Assembly (NCBI GenBank): GCA_947494825.1 | Contig: CANLWN010000001.1 | Coordinates: forward strand, 1 to 64,000 | Reading direction: 5' to 3' | Source: an uncultured Flavobacteriaceae bacterium | GTDB taxonomy: Bacteria > Bacteroidota > Bacteroidia > Flavobacteriales > Flavobacteriaceae | Length of the DNA stretch: 64,000 nt | Shown: positions 28,456 to 38,010 of the stretch, one piece after another | Numbering within the stretch: the first letter of the stretch is position 1 | Layout of the letters: every line of letters begins with the position of its first letter | Notes under the pieces: model-generated | The model's database searches: none | Seen by the model: the letters and a program-made list of their open reading frames with translations, nothing else | Told to the model about the DNA's origin: nothing | Program-made: the position numbers and the translations under genes

Positions 28456-29733
28456 TTAGTGTCTTAGTTTTGCATATATTTTAAAAAGCCGTGGGAAGTT
28501 CTGTTTTAGAATAAATCGCAGCTTCTTCTCTTTTTTCACTCTTATTTCATTTTTATTAACAATTGCACCTAGATTCAGGTTTGCAAATTCATCAATAGCT
28601 TTTCTTTCTTTTTCCTTGTCCTTAATCACAAAAAAGGGTACACCTTCCTTTGCCTTATCTTGCAGGCACGTCCACTGGTATAGAATACCAACGGTCATTA
28701 TTGTATTTTCGTTAAAATTTTTGAACAAAATTTCATACAAATTTTCGGGCACAATAAATCCGTAGTCGGCAGGATCCGCATTGGAAAGGATTAGGCTAAG
28801 CATGGTACGCTGACATTTGTGGCATGTGCTACAGTTATAGCTGGATCGAGCTTCTGCATAACATACTCGTAGTTTTATGCCTACTCTACTTTCCTTTACA
28901 TAAGCCACCACATTGTCAATTTTGTCCGTACGCCGTTGGTCGTAACCATCATGGGTAACCGTAGTATTGGCCCACTTCATGTTTTCGTCTATTTTGGGCG
29001 AGGATCCCCAGCTATAGGTCACTTCATGGGTCGCCGAGGCGGCAATTCGAACATCCCGCAGGCCAAAAGTATGGCTGAGGGGGGCCAATACCCCCAGCAG
29101 TGCCATACCGTGCTGAACGCTTCCCCACCAACCTAACCCGGCCAATAATTCTACTTTATATGTATAGAATTCCCTTAGATTGGATTCGATGTAAAAGAGG
29201 CGTTCGTGATTCACTATGGTTTCCTCTGAATTGAACTTCTTAAACTGATTCCAGCGCTTTGTATCAGCTATTTTGACGTCTGCACCATGTATGGAAATTA
29301 GAAAGGGGTTTTTGTCTATGTTCCTTATCAACGAATCATAGGAATCCAATCCTCCACTATAAAGCAGTGAGGTGTTGTTTTCCCCAATAGTGTTTTCCTT
29401 TAAGGATCCTACATGAAGTTCGCCCCTAAGTTCTTTGCCAGGATGGAAAATCAAGAACTGTTCCTTGAGTTTTTTTAAGGATTCATGAAAGGTGGCATCC
29501 AACTCATTGACATGCACGTCGAACCCTACAAACCAGGAGATGGGCATAATGTTGGCCAAGAGGGGTATAACCAGCAAGCTGGGCGGTGTATCCCCAATAT
29601 ATTGGTCATAAGCCGCATAGTATGGCTTATCTAAGTTAAAGTACTTTTTAATACCCTTGCTTACAGTATACTCATACTGCACTCTGGAACCATTTTGGGT
29701 GATTGTGATGTTATTTAGAGTAAAATGATTCAT
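28456..29733 (-). CDS. PP-loop (QueC-like) ATP pyrophosphatase of unknown role
   Basis: 425 residues. The PP-loop is exact: LYSGGLDSYDSL with SGGLDS at 126-131. A later cluster of cysteines (C291, then C301, C304 and C307 in NCSTCHKC) matches the four-cysteine zinc site of QueC-type 7-cyano-7-deazaguanine synthases. The rest differs: the N-terminal 115 residues are not of QueC type, and the protein is about twice QueC length. It overlaps the flippase gene by 4 bases, so it belongs to the polysaccharide operon. It may activate a carboxylate as an adenylate to make an amide or nitrile-like group on a sugar, but this is inference. Confidence 0.7.
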   Translation of the reverse strand: MNHFTLNNITITQNGSRVQYEYTVSKGIKKYFNLDKPYYAAYDQYIGDTPPSLLVIPLLANIMPISWFVGFDVHVNELDATFHESLKKLKEQFLIFHPGKELRGELHVGSLKENTIGENNTSLLYSGGLDSYDSLIRNIDKNPFLISIHGADVKIADTKRWNQFKKFNSEETIVNHERLFYIESNLREFYTYKVELLAGLGWWGSVQHGMALLGVLAPLSHTFGLRDVRIAASATHEVTYSWGSSPKIDENMKWANTTVTHDGYDQRRTDKIDNVVAYVKESRVGIKLRVCYAEARSSYNCSTCHKCQRTMLSLILSNADPADYGFIVPENLYEILFKNFNENTIMTVGILYQWTCLQDKAKEGVPFFVIKDKEKERKAIDEFANLNLGAIVNKNEIRVKKEKKLRFILKQNFPRLFKIYAKLRH

Positions 29734-31250
29734 TTAGCTCTTTTTACTTTATTTACTGCAGACAATAGGGCATCCTTAAAGAGTTTTTTCTCAAAAGCTA
29801 TCGTTCCTAAGTTATACATAATAAAACCGTACACTATCGTATAAATTACTGCTTTAAACACAAAATTAAACCAATTTTTACCAGGAATGTAGTTAATAAA
29901 ATAACCAAGGAACACGACCAATAAAAAAGACAAAAGGGTTTTATGCAAAAGCTCTTTAAAAAAACGTAATATATTGAGTCGGATTACTTTATGATAGTAG
30001 AAATTCATAACGTTTTGAACAATCAACCAACCTGTTACGGAACCGGAAATCATGCCTATAGCTCCGTAACTCTTGGCGAGAAAGGCTCCGAATCCGGTTC
30101 CAAGAATTAAAAATACAAGATAGATTATAGCTTTGAAGGACAATTTGTTTCTTGCTTCCAAAATGGAATTTCCGAACCCTTGGACTAAGGGTAGGGTATA
30201 AGCGAACATGATGGTCAACGCAATAATCCAAGAATCGTTATAGGATTCCCCGACCCATAACAATACAAATTGCTTTCCATAGAGAATAAAGGCACCTAAA
30301 ATATACATTAATACAATAAAGGACAATCTGCCGATCTTAATCATCATATTGGTCAGTTCTTCTGAGCTTGCATTGGCAACCGTCATCTGCGTGGCGCGGG
30401 GGAGGAAGACACCCGAAATGGCTGTGGAGAACGCTCCATAATAAGTGCCCAGCATCACACCTACAGCAAAAATAGCAACCATAGTAGTATTTGCTACCAC
30501 TCCCAAAACCATCTGCCCAACCCTCCATTGGAACTGTCCTACCAATACAAAAACAAAAATCCAAACGGAATAGCTGAAAATTCGCTTGGGAAGCGCCAGA
30601 CTGTACTCGTGTAATTTGAAGCGGACCTTAAGCTTTTTAAAAACAAAGGTAATGGTGACTATGATCAATATCAGGTTGAGCGAAGCGTCCAGAATTACCA
30701 TAGACACCGCTTTTCCCCCCATTAGCAATAGGGCTACCACCAAGGCCGATCGTACCAGGTAGCGAATTATTTTGGCCGATTTTGGAAACACAAACTGCTC
30801 ATAGCCAAAACAGATGCCTTCAAAAGCTCCGGCCGGAAGGCCTATGGACAGGGTGAAAACAAGAATAGCGAACATAATTTTCGCTTTCTCAATTTGATCC
30901 GGAGTCAAGGAATCGGCAAAGATGTTTTCAATATTTAGATAACAGATGGTTCCAATAATAAGTACTAAAAACGAAATGATGGAATAAATGACCATGGTGG
31001 TCGCCAGAAAGTTTTCCTCCCCTTTCCTGTCCTTTTCCGCCCTGTACTTGGCCACAAACCTCACAACGGTATTGGTAAGGCCAAAATCGAGTATCGAAAT
31101 ATACCCTACAAACGCACCGATCAAGGTATAAAGACCGAACTCCTCGTTGCCCAGTTGCCGGATAATAAATGGCGTTAGAAGCAATCCCACCAAATTGGTA
31201 AGAATGATGGTGGTGTAGTTTAAAAAGGCTCCTTTTTTAAGTTGACTCAA
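29730..31250 (-). CDS. Wzx-type oligosaccharide flippase
   Basis: 506 residues with about 12-14 membrane segments in the MOP/MATE-like polysaccharide transporter fold. The first helices (GAFLNYTTIILTNLVGLLLTPFIIRQLGNEEFG) and SILDFGLTNTVVRFVAKYRAEKD are typical of Wzx proteins. It should flip undecaprenyl-linked repeat units outward for the EpsG-like polymerase. It ends in a 4-base overlap with the PP-loop gene. No second flippase was seen in the window. Confidence 0.9.
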   Translation of the reverse strand: MSQLKKGAFLNYTTIILTNLVGLLLTPFIIRQLGNEEFGLYTLIGAFVGYISILDFGLTNTVVRFVAKYRAEKDRKGEENFLATTMVIYSIISFLVLIIGTICYLNIENIFADSLTPDQIEKAKIMFAILVFTLSIGLPAGAFEGICFGYEQFVFPKSAKIIRYLVRSALVVALLLMGGKAVSMVILDASLNLILIIVTITFVFKKLKVRFKLHEYSLALPKRIFSYSVWIFVFVLVGQFQWRVGQMVLGVVANTTMVAIFAVGVMLGTYYGAFSTAISGVFLPRATQMTVANASSEELTNMMIKIGRLSFIVLMYILGAFILYGKQFVLLWVGESYNDSWIIALTIMFAYTLPLVQGFGNSILEARNKLSFKAIIYLVFLILGTGFGAFLAKSYGAIGMISGSVTGWLIVQNVMNFYYHKVIRLNILRFFKELLHKTLLSFLLVVFLGYFINYIPGKNWFNFVFKAVIYTIVYGFIMYNLGTIAFEKKLFKDALLSAVNKVKRAK

Positions 31251-31296
31251 AGCATCTGGTTTTTAGCACCCTACAAGTGAGGGGTATACTGTTGTT

Positions 31297-32577
31297 TTAT
31301 AACCTACCGTTTACTTCTTCTTTAATAACGCCTTTAACATCGTAAATAACCCCCTTTGGTCCTGTCAACGCTTTGAGATCAAGATTCAAAAATTCCTTAT
31401 GGGCTACGGTTAGCACTACGGCATCAAAAATAGTATTAGGTAGTTTTTTGGTGGTTTCCAGTCCATATGAGTGTTTAACATCTTCAGGTTCTGCCCAGGG
31501 GTCATAGACCGTAACGTTCGTTCCAAAGCCAATAAGATGTTTGATTACCGCATAGGCACCCGTATTTCTTACATCTGGACAATTTTCCTTAAAGGTGATG
31601 CCAAGCACCAGAACCTTGGCGTTTTTGATGCGAACATCTGCCTGTACCATCAATTTGATAACTTCTGAAGCCACATATTGGCCCATACCATCGTTCAATC
31701 TTCTACCGGCCAGGATAATCTCCGGATGGTATCCGAATTCCTGGGCGCGTTGCGCTAAATAATAGGGGTCTACCCCAATGCAATGGCCTCCAACGAGTCC
31801 CGGTTTGAATGGCAGAAAGTTCCATTTGGTCCCGGCAGCTTTCAACACCTCGTTCGTATCTATCTGCATAAGGTTAAAAATCTTGGCCAGCTCGTTTACA
31901 AAGGCAATGTTGATGTCGCGCTGGGAGTTTTCAATGACCTTGGCCGCCTCCGCTATTTTAATGGTAGGGGCAAGGTGGGTACCGGCGGTAATGACCGAAG
32001 CGTACAGCGCATCCACCTTTTTTCCGATTTCCGGAGTGGACCCTGCCGTTACCTTTAATATCTTTTCTACCGTATGTTCTTTGTCCCCGGGATTAATACG
32101 TTCAGGGGAATAGCCGGCATAAAAATCCACATTGAACTTCAGCTGGCTCACCTTTTCTAATACGGGCACACATTCTTCCTCAGTAACTCCGGGATACACA
32201 GTGGACTCGTACACAACGATATCTCCTTTTTTGAGTACTTTTCCAACCGCTTCGCTAGATTTGTACAAGGGCGTGAGGTCCGGTCGGTTATTTTTGTCTA
32301 CAGGAGTGGGAACCGTGACGATATAAACGTTACAATCCTCTATATCCTCCATATTTCCGGTACAATATAGGCCTTTGGTCATGACAGGATTGTCCTGTAA
32401 TACCATTTGAAGGGCCTCATCTGAAACTTCGAGTGTGAGATCTTTGCCCGAGCGCAGCTCGGCGATTCGCTCTCCATTAATGTCAAACCCGATAACAGGG
32501 TACTTGGTTGCGAAGAGTCTTGCTAAGGGTAGACCCACATACCCCAAACCTATAATTGCTATTTTTACGTCTTTCAA
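31297..32577 (-). CDS. UDP-N-acetylhexosamine 6-dehydrogenase (TviB/WbpA-like)
   Basis: 426 residues. The NAD site is GLGYVG at 10-15, and the catalytic cysteine is C266 in GGHCIGVDPYYL. The sequence GITFKENCPDVRNTGAYAVI marks the C-terminal UDP-binding domain of the TviB/WbpA/WbpO subgroup, which oxidises UDP-GlcNAc or UDP-GalNAc to the uronic acid. The TviC/WbpP-like epimerase follows 15 bases downstream, the same pair that makes UDP-GalNAcA in the Vi and WbpO/WbpP pathways. The exact substrate (GlcNAc or GalNAc form) is not decided by sequence. Confidence 0.9.
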   Translation of the reverse strand: MKDVKIAIIGLGYVGLPLARLFATKYPVIGFDINGERIAELRSGKDLTLEVSDEALQMVLQDNPVMTKGLYCTGNMEDIEDCNVYIVTVPTPVDKNNRPDLTPLYKSSEAVGKVLKKGDIVVYESTVYPGVTEEECVPVLEKVSQLKFNVDFYAGYSPERINPGDKEHTVEKILKVTAGSTPEIGKKVDALYASVITAGTHLAPTIKIAEAAKVIENSQRDINIAFVNELAKIFNLMQIDTNEVLKAAGTKWNFLPFKPGLVGGHCIGVDPYYLAQRAQEFGYHPEIILAGRRLNDGMGQYVASEVIKLMVQADVRIKNAKVLVLGITFKENCPDVRNTGAYAVIKHLIGFGTNVTVYDPWAEPEDVKHSYGLETTKKLPNTIFDAVVLTVAHKEFLNLDLKALTGPKGVIYDVKGVIKEEVNGRL

Positions 32578-32592
32578 ATCTCAGGTGTTAAG

Positions 32593-33570
32593 TTATCTTA
32601 AATTATCCCAATACCATTTGGTAGCTTCTTTTAATCCTGTGTTAATGTCAAATTCGGGATGATATTCAAGGAGTTCTTCGGCCTTGGCGATGGAAGCCAG
32701 GGAGTGTGGCACATCGCCCTTTCTGTTAGGGCCATATGTAACAGGAATGTCTGCAATGACACTATCAAATTCAGATAGGTATTTCTTTAGCAGTTCGGCC
32801 AATTCGTTTAACGAGGTCCTTTCCCCATAGGCCACATTATATACTTGATTTACAGCATCCGGATTAGTAGTCAACATGGCTTTCAAATTCATCTGAACCA
32901 CATTGTCTATATAGGTGAAATCCCTGGAATACGTACCGTCGCCATTTATTACGGGCGACTCGTGTTGCATGAACTGCATCACGAATTTGGGAATCACCGC
33001 CGCATAAGCCCCGTTGGGGTCTTGTTTTCTACCGAAAACATTAAAATAGCGAAGACCTATTGTTTCAAAACCGTACGATTGATAAAAGATATCGGCATAA
33101 AGCTCATTTACGTATTTGGTGATGGCATAGGGAGACAAAGGCCTTCCGATGATATCTTCTTCCTTTGGTAGGCTTTCAGAATCTCCATAGGTAGAGGAGC
33201 TTGCTGCGTAAATAAAACGTTTGGCACCAGCGTCCCTTGCTGCGACCAACATATTTAGGAAACCCGTAACATTTACCTCATTACTGGTTATGGGATCGTT
33301 TAAGGAACGTGGCACTGATCCCAATGCCGCTTGATGAAGAATAAAATCCTGGCCCTCACAGGCTTCATGGCAGGTGGCAAGGTCACGGATGTCCCCTTCG
33401 ATCAGGCTGAAGTTTGGATGATCGATTATAGCATCCAGATTTTCTCTTTTTCCCGTTGCAAAATTATCGAGACAACTAACCCCAAAATCCATTGCAACCA
33501 GTTTTTCACAAAGGTTAGATCCTATGAAACCGGCACCTCCGGTGACCAATACTTTAGTCTTTTTTGGCAT
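32593..33570 (-). CDS. UDP-N-acetylhexosamine 4-epimerase (WbpP/TviC-like SDR)
   Basis: 325-residue extended short-chain dehydrogenase. The NAD motif is GGAGFIGSN at 11-19, the active-site pair is Y148-x-x-x-K152, and the serine block AASSSTYGD lies at 122-130. The [14 protein letters not shown] and [16 protein letters not shown] segments are typical of the WbpP group, which interconverts UDP-GlcNAc/GalNAc or their uronic acids. The dehydrogenase lies 15 bases downstream, so the two work together in making an N-acetylhexosaminuronic acid donor. Confidence 0.9.
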   Translation of the reverse strand: MPKKTKVLVTGGAGFIGSNLCEKLVAMDFGVSCLDNFATGKRENLDAIIDHPNFSLIEGDIRDLATCHEACEGQDFILHQAALGSVPRSLNDPITSNEVNVTGFLNMLVAARDAGAKRFIYAASSSTYGDSESLPKEEDIIGRPLSPYAITKYVNELYADIFYQSYGFETIGLRYFNVFGRKQDPNGAYAAVIPKFVMQFMQHESPVINGDGTYSRDFTYIDNVVQMNLKAMLTTNPDAVNQVYNVAYGERTSLNELAELLKKYLSEFDSVIADIPVTYGPNRKGDVPHSLASIAKAEELLEYHPEFDINTGLKEATKWYWDNLR

Positions 33571-33620
33571 CGAGCACTATTTTTAATTACTAGGCGGCAA
33601 ATATTATAAAAAAAAACCAA

Positions 33621-33644
33621 CTTGACACCCCTTTATATGTCAAG
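33621..33644. repeat. Seven-base inverted repeat upstream of epimerase gene
   Basis: CTTGACA at 33621-33627 is mirrored by TGTCAAG at 33638-33644, with a ten-base spacer. It is about 51-74 bases upstream of the leftward epimerase start, where an activator or repressor could bind. It could also form a hairpin at the mRNA 5' end. Function is not shown by sequence. Confidence 0.4.
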
Positions 33645-33712
33645 CGTATGTTATCAACGATGAAATTCAATAAAAGTTGAACCCCTTAAAAGGCAGGCAC
33701 TTAAAACCTAAG

Positions 33713-33757
33713 CCCATCAGGGAAATGCCCCCTGCCGAATAAAAATGATGGGAGCTA
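33713..33757. repeat. Nested hairpin in intergenic region
   Basis: Outer arms CCCATCA and TGATGGG enclose an inner CAGGG/CCCTG pair, so the segment can fold into a hairpin within a hairpin. It follows the UDP-glucose dehydrogenase gene by about 180 bases in the direction of transcription. It has no U-tract, so it is not a standard intrinsic terminator. Confidence 0.35.
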
Positions 33758-33933
33758 ATCACAATCCTAGGAAACATCATGGAAACCTCAAAAATGTTTC
33801 GTGGTTGTCTTACCTAATTTTGTGAGGTGCCATACACCTATCCATAAAGAGGGAACTTATTTTTTAACGGACACATCTATTGGTATCGGGTGGCGTTAAA
33901 GATGATTGGAAGACAATACGCTGTTCCGAATAC

Positions 33934-35334
33934 CTATTTCCCTTCCCCGATCTGATAAAACTTAAATCCAATTTCTTCAAAACGATTTTTGTCCAAAATC
34001 CTTCTTCCGTCGAATATAAATGCCGGCTTTAACATTTGATCGTAGATAGTCGTCCAAGGCAATTCGTTAAATACATCCCATTCCGTAAGAATGGCTACGG
34101 CATGGGCGTCTTTGGTAGCTTCTACAGGGTCGCTGACCACGGTGACCAGTTTCCGGTTCTGTTTCTCACTTCTGGTATTCAGGTAGTCCAGGTCTGCATA
34201 TACCCTTTCCGCACTTACCTTAGGGTCATACACCAGAATCTCTGCTTGCTCGTCAAGTAAGGCATCGGCCACGTATATCGCGGCAGATTCTCGCGTATCA
34301 TTTGTATCTTTTTTGAATGCCCAGCCGTAGAAAACGATTTTTTTACCGGACACGGTATTGTAGAGGGTGTTTACAATATTATTTGCAAAGCGTCGCTTTT
34401 GATAATCGTTTAAGGTGATAACTTGCTCCCAGTATTCGGCCACCTCAGTTAGATTATACGACTTAGCGATATACACCAAATTGAGGATATCCTTTTGAAA
34501 ACAGGAACCTCCAAACCCTACAGAGGCGTTCAAAAATTTTGGCCCTATTCGGGAGTCCAACCCGATTGCTTTGGCTACTTCGGCAACATTGGCATCTGTT
34601 TTTTCGCACAGGGCAGAGATTGAATTGATCGAAGATATTCGTTGCGCCAAAAAAGCATTTGCAACCAATTTGGAAAGCTCGGACGACCATACGTTGGTCT
34701 GCAGTATGCGCTCGGCTGGAAGCCATTGGGCATAGACATTACCAAGTATTTCCTTAGCCTTTTGCCCGGAAGGGGTATTCTCCCCTCCAATAAGAATTCT
34801 GTCAGCATTCAAAAGATCGTCTATTGCAGTTCCTTCCGCCAAAAATTCGGGATTTGATAAAATCTCAAAGTTGACCCCTTTTCCCGTATTATCCAGTATT
34901 TCCTTTATGGTCTTGGCGGTTCTAACGGGCAAGGTGGATTTTTCAACTACAATTTTGTCTTCCTTGGCGACCTGGGCAATGTTTCTTGCGCAAAGCTCAA
35001 TATATTTTAGGTCCGATGCTTGGCCCTTACCTTTCCCATAGGTCTTGGTGGGCGTGTTTACGGAAATAAAGATCATCTCCGCCTCGTCAATGGCCTTGTC
35101 TATCTCTGTGGAAAAGAAAAGATTTTTGTTCCTGGTCTCGGCAATGATTTCTTTTAAACCCGGCTCGTAAATGGGCAAATTGTCCAGATTTTCATCGTTC
35201 CAAGCACTGATCCTATCCGCATTGATATCGACCACCGTAACCGTAATCCCTGGACATTTTTTTGCAATTACAGACATGGTAGGACCACCTACGTAACCTG
35301 CGCCGATACAGCAAATTTTGGTTATTTCCTTCAT
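33934..35334 (-). CDS. ugd: UDP-glucose 6-dehydrogenase (UGDH-like)
   Basis: 466 residues, longer than most bacterial Ugd proteins and similar to the animal/plant type. The NAD motif is [16 protein letters not shown] near the N-terminus, and the catalytic cysteine is C278 in [16 protein letters not shown], a segment characteristic of that eukaryote-like group. It oxidises UDP-glucose to UDP-glucuronate. The next gene in transcription order upstream is a UDP-glucuronate 4-epimerase, so together they supply UDP-GlcA and UDP-GalA. With the other dehydrogenase pair this explains an acidic polymer. Confidence 0.92.
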   Translation of the reverse strand: MKEITKICCIGAGYVGGPTMSVIAKKCPGITVTVVDINADRISAWNDENLDNLPIYEPGLKEIIAETRNKNLFFSTEIDKAIDEAEMIFISVNTPTKTYGKGKGQASDLKYIELCARNIAQVAKEDKIVVEKSTLPVRTAKTIKEILDNTGKGVNFEILSNPEFLAEGTAIDDLLNADRILIGGENTPSGQKAKEILGNVYAQWLPAERILQTNVWSSELSKLVANAFLAQRISSINSISALCEKTDANVAEVAKAIGLDSRIGPKFLNASVGFGGSCFQKDILNLVYIAKSYNLTEVAEYWEQVITLNDYQKRRFANNIVNTLYNTVSGKKIVFYGWAFKKDTNDTRESAAIYVADALLDEQAEILVYDPKVSAERVYADLDYLNTRSEKQNRKLVTVVSDPVEATKDAHAVAILTEWDVFNELPWTTIYDQMLKPAFIFDGRRILDKNRFEEIGFKFYQIGEGK

Positions 35335-35359
35335 TCTTAACTAAATGTTTATTCTCAAT

Positions 35360-36397
35360 TTAATCTATTGGTGTATTATAATAACTAAGGAACCAGTCTA
35401 TATAACATTTAATCCCTTTTTTTATAGAAGTCTTGGGAGAATAGCCATAATCCTGGATCAAACCATCCACATTGGCCCATGTACGTTCCACATCTCCCGG
35501 TTGAATGGGGAGCATATTTTTTTTTGATTTTTTCCCCAGATTGGACTCGATTTCCTCAATAAATTCGGTTAATTTAACGCTCTTATTGTTACCAATATTA
35601 TAAAGCTTATAAAATTCCTTGGCAGCGACCCGTTCATGGGTGTTTTTTTCAATCACCCGGGTAACACCTTCCGCAATATCATCTATAAAGGTAAAATCCC
35701 GCTCCATCTCTCCATGGTTAAACACATTTATGGGCTTCTCCTTTAGTATGGCATCCGTAAAGAGAAACATGGCCATATCTGGCCTCCCCCACGGTCCGTA
35801 GACCGTAAAAAATCGAAGACCGGTCGTCGGAAATTTGTATAGGTGGCTATAGGTATGGGCCATTAATTCATTACTTTTCTTCGTAGCCGCGTACAAGCTT
35901 ATGGGGTGGTCTACAGCATCCGTAGTCCTAAACGGAATATCCGTATTGAGGCCATACACACTTGAACTACTGGCATATACCAGATGTTTGATTTCATAAT
36001 GCCTACAACATTCCAAGACGTTCAAAAACCCATTAATATTGCTGTCCACATAGGCTTCGGGGTTTTCAAGGCTGTAACGCACGCCTGCCTGGGCCGCTAA
36101 ATTACAGACGACCTCAAAGCCTTCGGAGGCAAAAAGCTTGGGCAGCGCTTCCCTGTCTTCCAAAGATAAACGAACAAATTTGAAACTGTTACCATAAGTC
36201 TCGCTAGCAGACATTTGGCCAAAGCTTTCCGCTTGGTCACGTGCTATGCCCAGTTCCCTTAATCTTGCATACTTGAGATTGGGGCCGTAGTAATCGTTGA
36301 TATTATCCAAACCGATGACGTGGTGCCCATTCTCTAAAAGTCTTTTGGCGACATGAAACCCTATAAACCCTGCAGCACCGGTAACCAATACTTTCAT
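35360..36397 (-). CDS. UDP-glucuronate 4-epimerase-like SDR
   Basis: 345 residues. GAAGFIGFHVAKRL is the NAD site, YASSSSVYG at 141-149 is the serine block, and Y169-x-x-x-K173 (SLYAATKKSNELMAHTYSHLY) is the catalytic pair. LKYARLRELG after the first Rossmann unit and GLRFFTVYGPWGRPDMA are typical of bacterial UDP-glucuronate epimerases. It should convert UDP-GlcA to UDP-GalA. It is the first gene of the leftward series and lies 39 bases from a -7 promoter box. Confidence 0.92.
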   Translation of the reverse strand: MKVLVTGAAGFIGFHVAKRLLENGHHVIGLDNINDYYGPNLKYARLRELGIARDQAESFGQMSASETYGNSFKFVRLSLEDREALPKLFASEGFEVVCNLAAQAGVRYSLENPEAYVDSNINGFLNVLECCRHYEIKHLVYASSSSVYGLNTDIPFRTTDAVDHPISLYAATKKSNELMAHTYSHLYKFPTTGLRFFTVYGPWGRPDMAMFLFTDAILKEKPINVFNHGEMERDFTFIDDIAEGVTRVIEKNTHERVAAKEFYKLYNIGNNKSVKLTEFIEEIESNLGKKSKKNMLPIQPGDVERTWANVDGLIQDYGYSPKTSIKKGIKCYIDWFLSYYNTPID

Positions 36398-36876
36398 CTC
36401 AATAGCTAGGCGTTAATTTTGGAACAAATATTTGACAAAAGTATACAATAACGAACTTTGATGGTGCATTAAATCCAAAATAAAAAAAAGAGTTGGTTGC
36501 CAAGTCCCTTTTCACCTCGTTCGGAATTCAAAACCCACGGGCCAATCCCACAATTGTTCAAAAAAAAGGCTGTGTCCCCAGGGTTTGACCCGAAGGATTA
36601 GGTTTGGGAGAATATTTTTTATAAATTGAAAGGTGCCTAACGATTCCCAAAGAGCCGTACATAGGGGATTTTTGGGGATGAGCTATTAAGAGTATGGGCA
36701 GTTGTTATATGTGAGGAAAAGGTCACTTTTATCCGTTCAAGGGGAAAATTATGGGGCGGTTGACGGATTTTTTAAATCGTTTGCCGAATTATCTTCCTTG
36801 CTTATTCCATTTATAGATTATAGGCCTACTTTTATAGCTTGTAAAGCACTGGAAAAACCATTAGATAATCAACATA
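36398..36876. other. Divergent intergenic region between leftward and rightward polysaccharide genes
   Basis: This 479-base spacer is the point from which the locus is transcribed both ways. The leftward promoter box is at 36436-36443. The right side is AT-rich but has only an imperfect -7 match (TACTTTTA near 36830). An open frame across 36702-36899 has no recognisable product and overlaps the aminotransferase start. Confidence 0.6.
36436..36443 (-). promoter_or_regulatory. Bacteroidota -7 promoter box
   Basis: Exact TAnnTTTG (TACTTTTG read leftward), 39 bases upstream of the ATG at 36397. No TTG was seen at the expected -33 distance. It is well placed to drive the leftward series starting with the UDP-glucuronate epimerase. 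Confidence 0.45.
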
Positions 36877-38010
36877 TTGAAAACTATTTCCCGAAATAAG
36901 ATTTGGTTGTCTTCTCCTCACATGGGAGGCAAGGAGCAAGAGTATGTCAACAATGCTTTTGAAACCAACTGGATTGCGCCCTTGGGACCTAACGTGGATG
37001 GGTTCGAAACGGCTATTCAGGACTATGTTGGAAATTCTTCTCACGTTGCCGCGCTAAGTTCGGGTACGGCAGCTATTCATTTGGCCTTGGAACTACTGGG
37101 TGTATCACATGGTGATGAGGTCATCTGCCAAAGTTTTACGTTTTCCGCCTCGGCAAATCCCATTCGGTACTTAGGAGCAAATCCCATCTTTGTGGACAGT
37201 GAACCCCTTACATGGAATATGTCGCCCAACTTGTTGGAGGAAGCTATTTTGAACAGGATAAAGTCCGGGAAGACCCCTAAGGCAATTATTGCGGTTCACC
37301 TATACGGTATGCCCTATAAGGTAGATGAAATAAGGCAATTGGCCGATAGGTATGACATTCCCATTATTGAAGACAGTGCGGAGGCCTTGGGAAGCTCATA
37401 TAAGGGTGTCAAATGTGGCACCTTCGGCGATATAGGTATTTTGTCGTTTAATGGAAACAAGATTATTACTACATCTGGAGGCGGTGCTTTGCTTACCAAA
37501 GATTTAGAGGTTAAGAAAAAGGCCGTGTTCTTGTCCACCCAGGCCAGGGACAATGCACCCCATTATCAACATTCTTCCATAGGATATAATTACAGGATGA
37601 GTAATGTTCTTGCAGGTATTGGACGCGGACAGATGGAGGTTTTAGAGGAGCGCATTTTGGCCAGAAGAAATAATTTTGATTTTTACTTGAATGCCCTAGG
37701 CAACATTGATGGTCTAGAATTCTTGCAAGAGCCTGATGGATTTTTCTCCAATCGATGGCTTAGCTGTATCCTTACCCCTACGTTTGCGGTTAGGGAAAAG
37801 ATAAGACTTGCACTGTCGGAATTGGACATAGAATCGAGGCCCTTGTGGAAGCCTATGCATTTGCAGCCGATTTTTCAGAATTTCCCACATTTTTCTGATG
37901 GAACCTCGGAAGATTTATTTGAGCGTGGCCTATGTTTGCCGAGTGGCTCCAATCTCAGCGAGGAAGACTTACATCTGATAGCCCATATTACTAAAACATC
38001 CCTAACATGA
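36877..38010 (+). CDS. PLP-dependent sugar aminotransferase (DegT/DnrJ/EryC1/StrS)
   Basis: 377 residues. The substrate-site motif is ALSSGTAAIHLAL at about 59-71, IIEDSAEALG at 163-172 is the PLP-contact block, and the Schiff-base lysine is K195 in LSFNGNKIITTSGGG. The sequence resembles the PglE/WbpE-type enzymes that turn a UDP-4-keto-6-deoxy sugar into the 4-amino sugar. It overlaps the following dehydratase gene by 4 bases, and that enzyme makes exactly such a keto sugar. A product of the bacillosamine type is therefore likely. Confidence 0.92.
   Translation: MKTISRNKIWLSSPHMGGKEQEYVNNAFETNWIAPLGPNVDGFETAIQDYVGNSSHVAALSSGTAAIHLALELLGVSHGDEVICQSFTFSASANPIRYLGANPIFVDSEPLTWNMSPNLLEEAILNRIKSGKTPKAIIAVHLYGMPYKVDEIRQLADRYDIPIIEDSAEALGSSYKGVKCGTFGDIGILSFNGNKIITTSGGGALLTKDLEVKKKAVFLSTQARDNAPHYQHSSIGYNYRMSNVLAGIGRGQMEVLEERILARRNNFDFYLNALGNIDGLEFLQEPDGFFSNRWLSCILTPTFAVREKIRLALSELDIESRPLWKPMHLQPIFQNFPHFSDGTSEDLFERGLCLPSGSNLSEEDLHLIAHITKTSLT

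Larger units (their letters stand above)
33571..33933. other. Intergenic region inside the leftward polysaccharide series
   Basis: A 363-base gap between two leftward genes, so it probably separates two transcription units. It contains an inverted repeat at 33621-33644 and a nested hairpin at about 33713-33757, each listed separately. An AT-rich leader follows just upstream of 33570 with a near-match to the -7 box. No gene was seen. Confidence 0.6.

Noticed and set aside
36702-36899. 65-codon rightward open frame before the aminotransferase gene
   Set aside because: No family features, it overlaps the aminotransferase start, and it lies in the expected promoter region.
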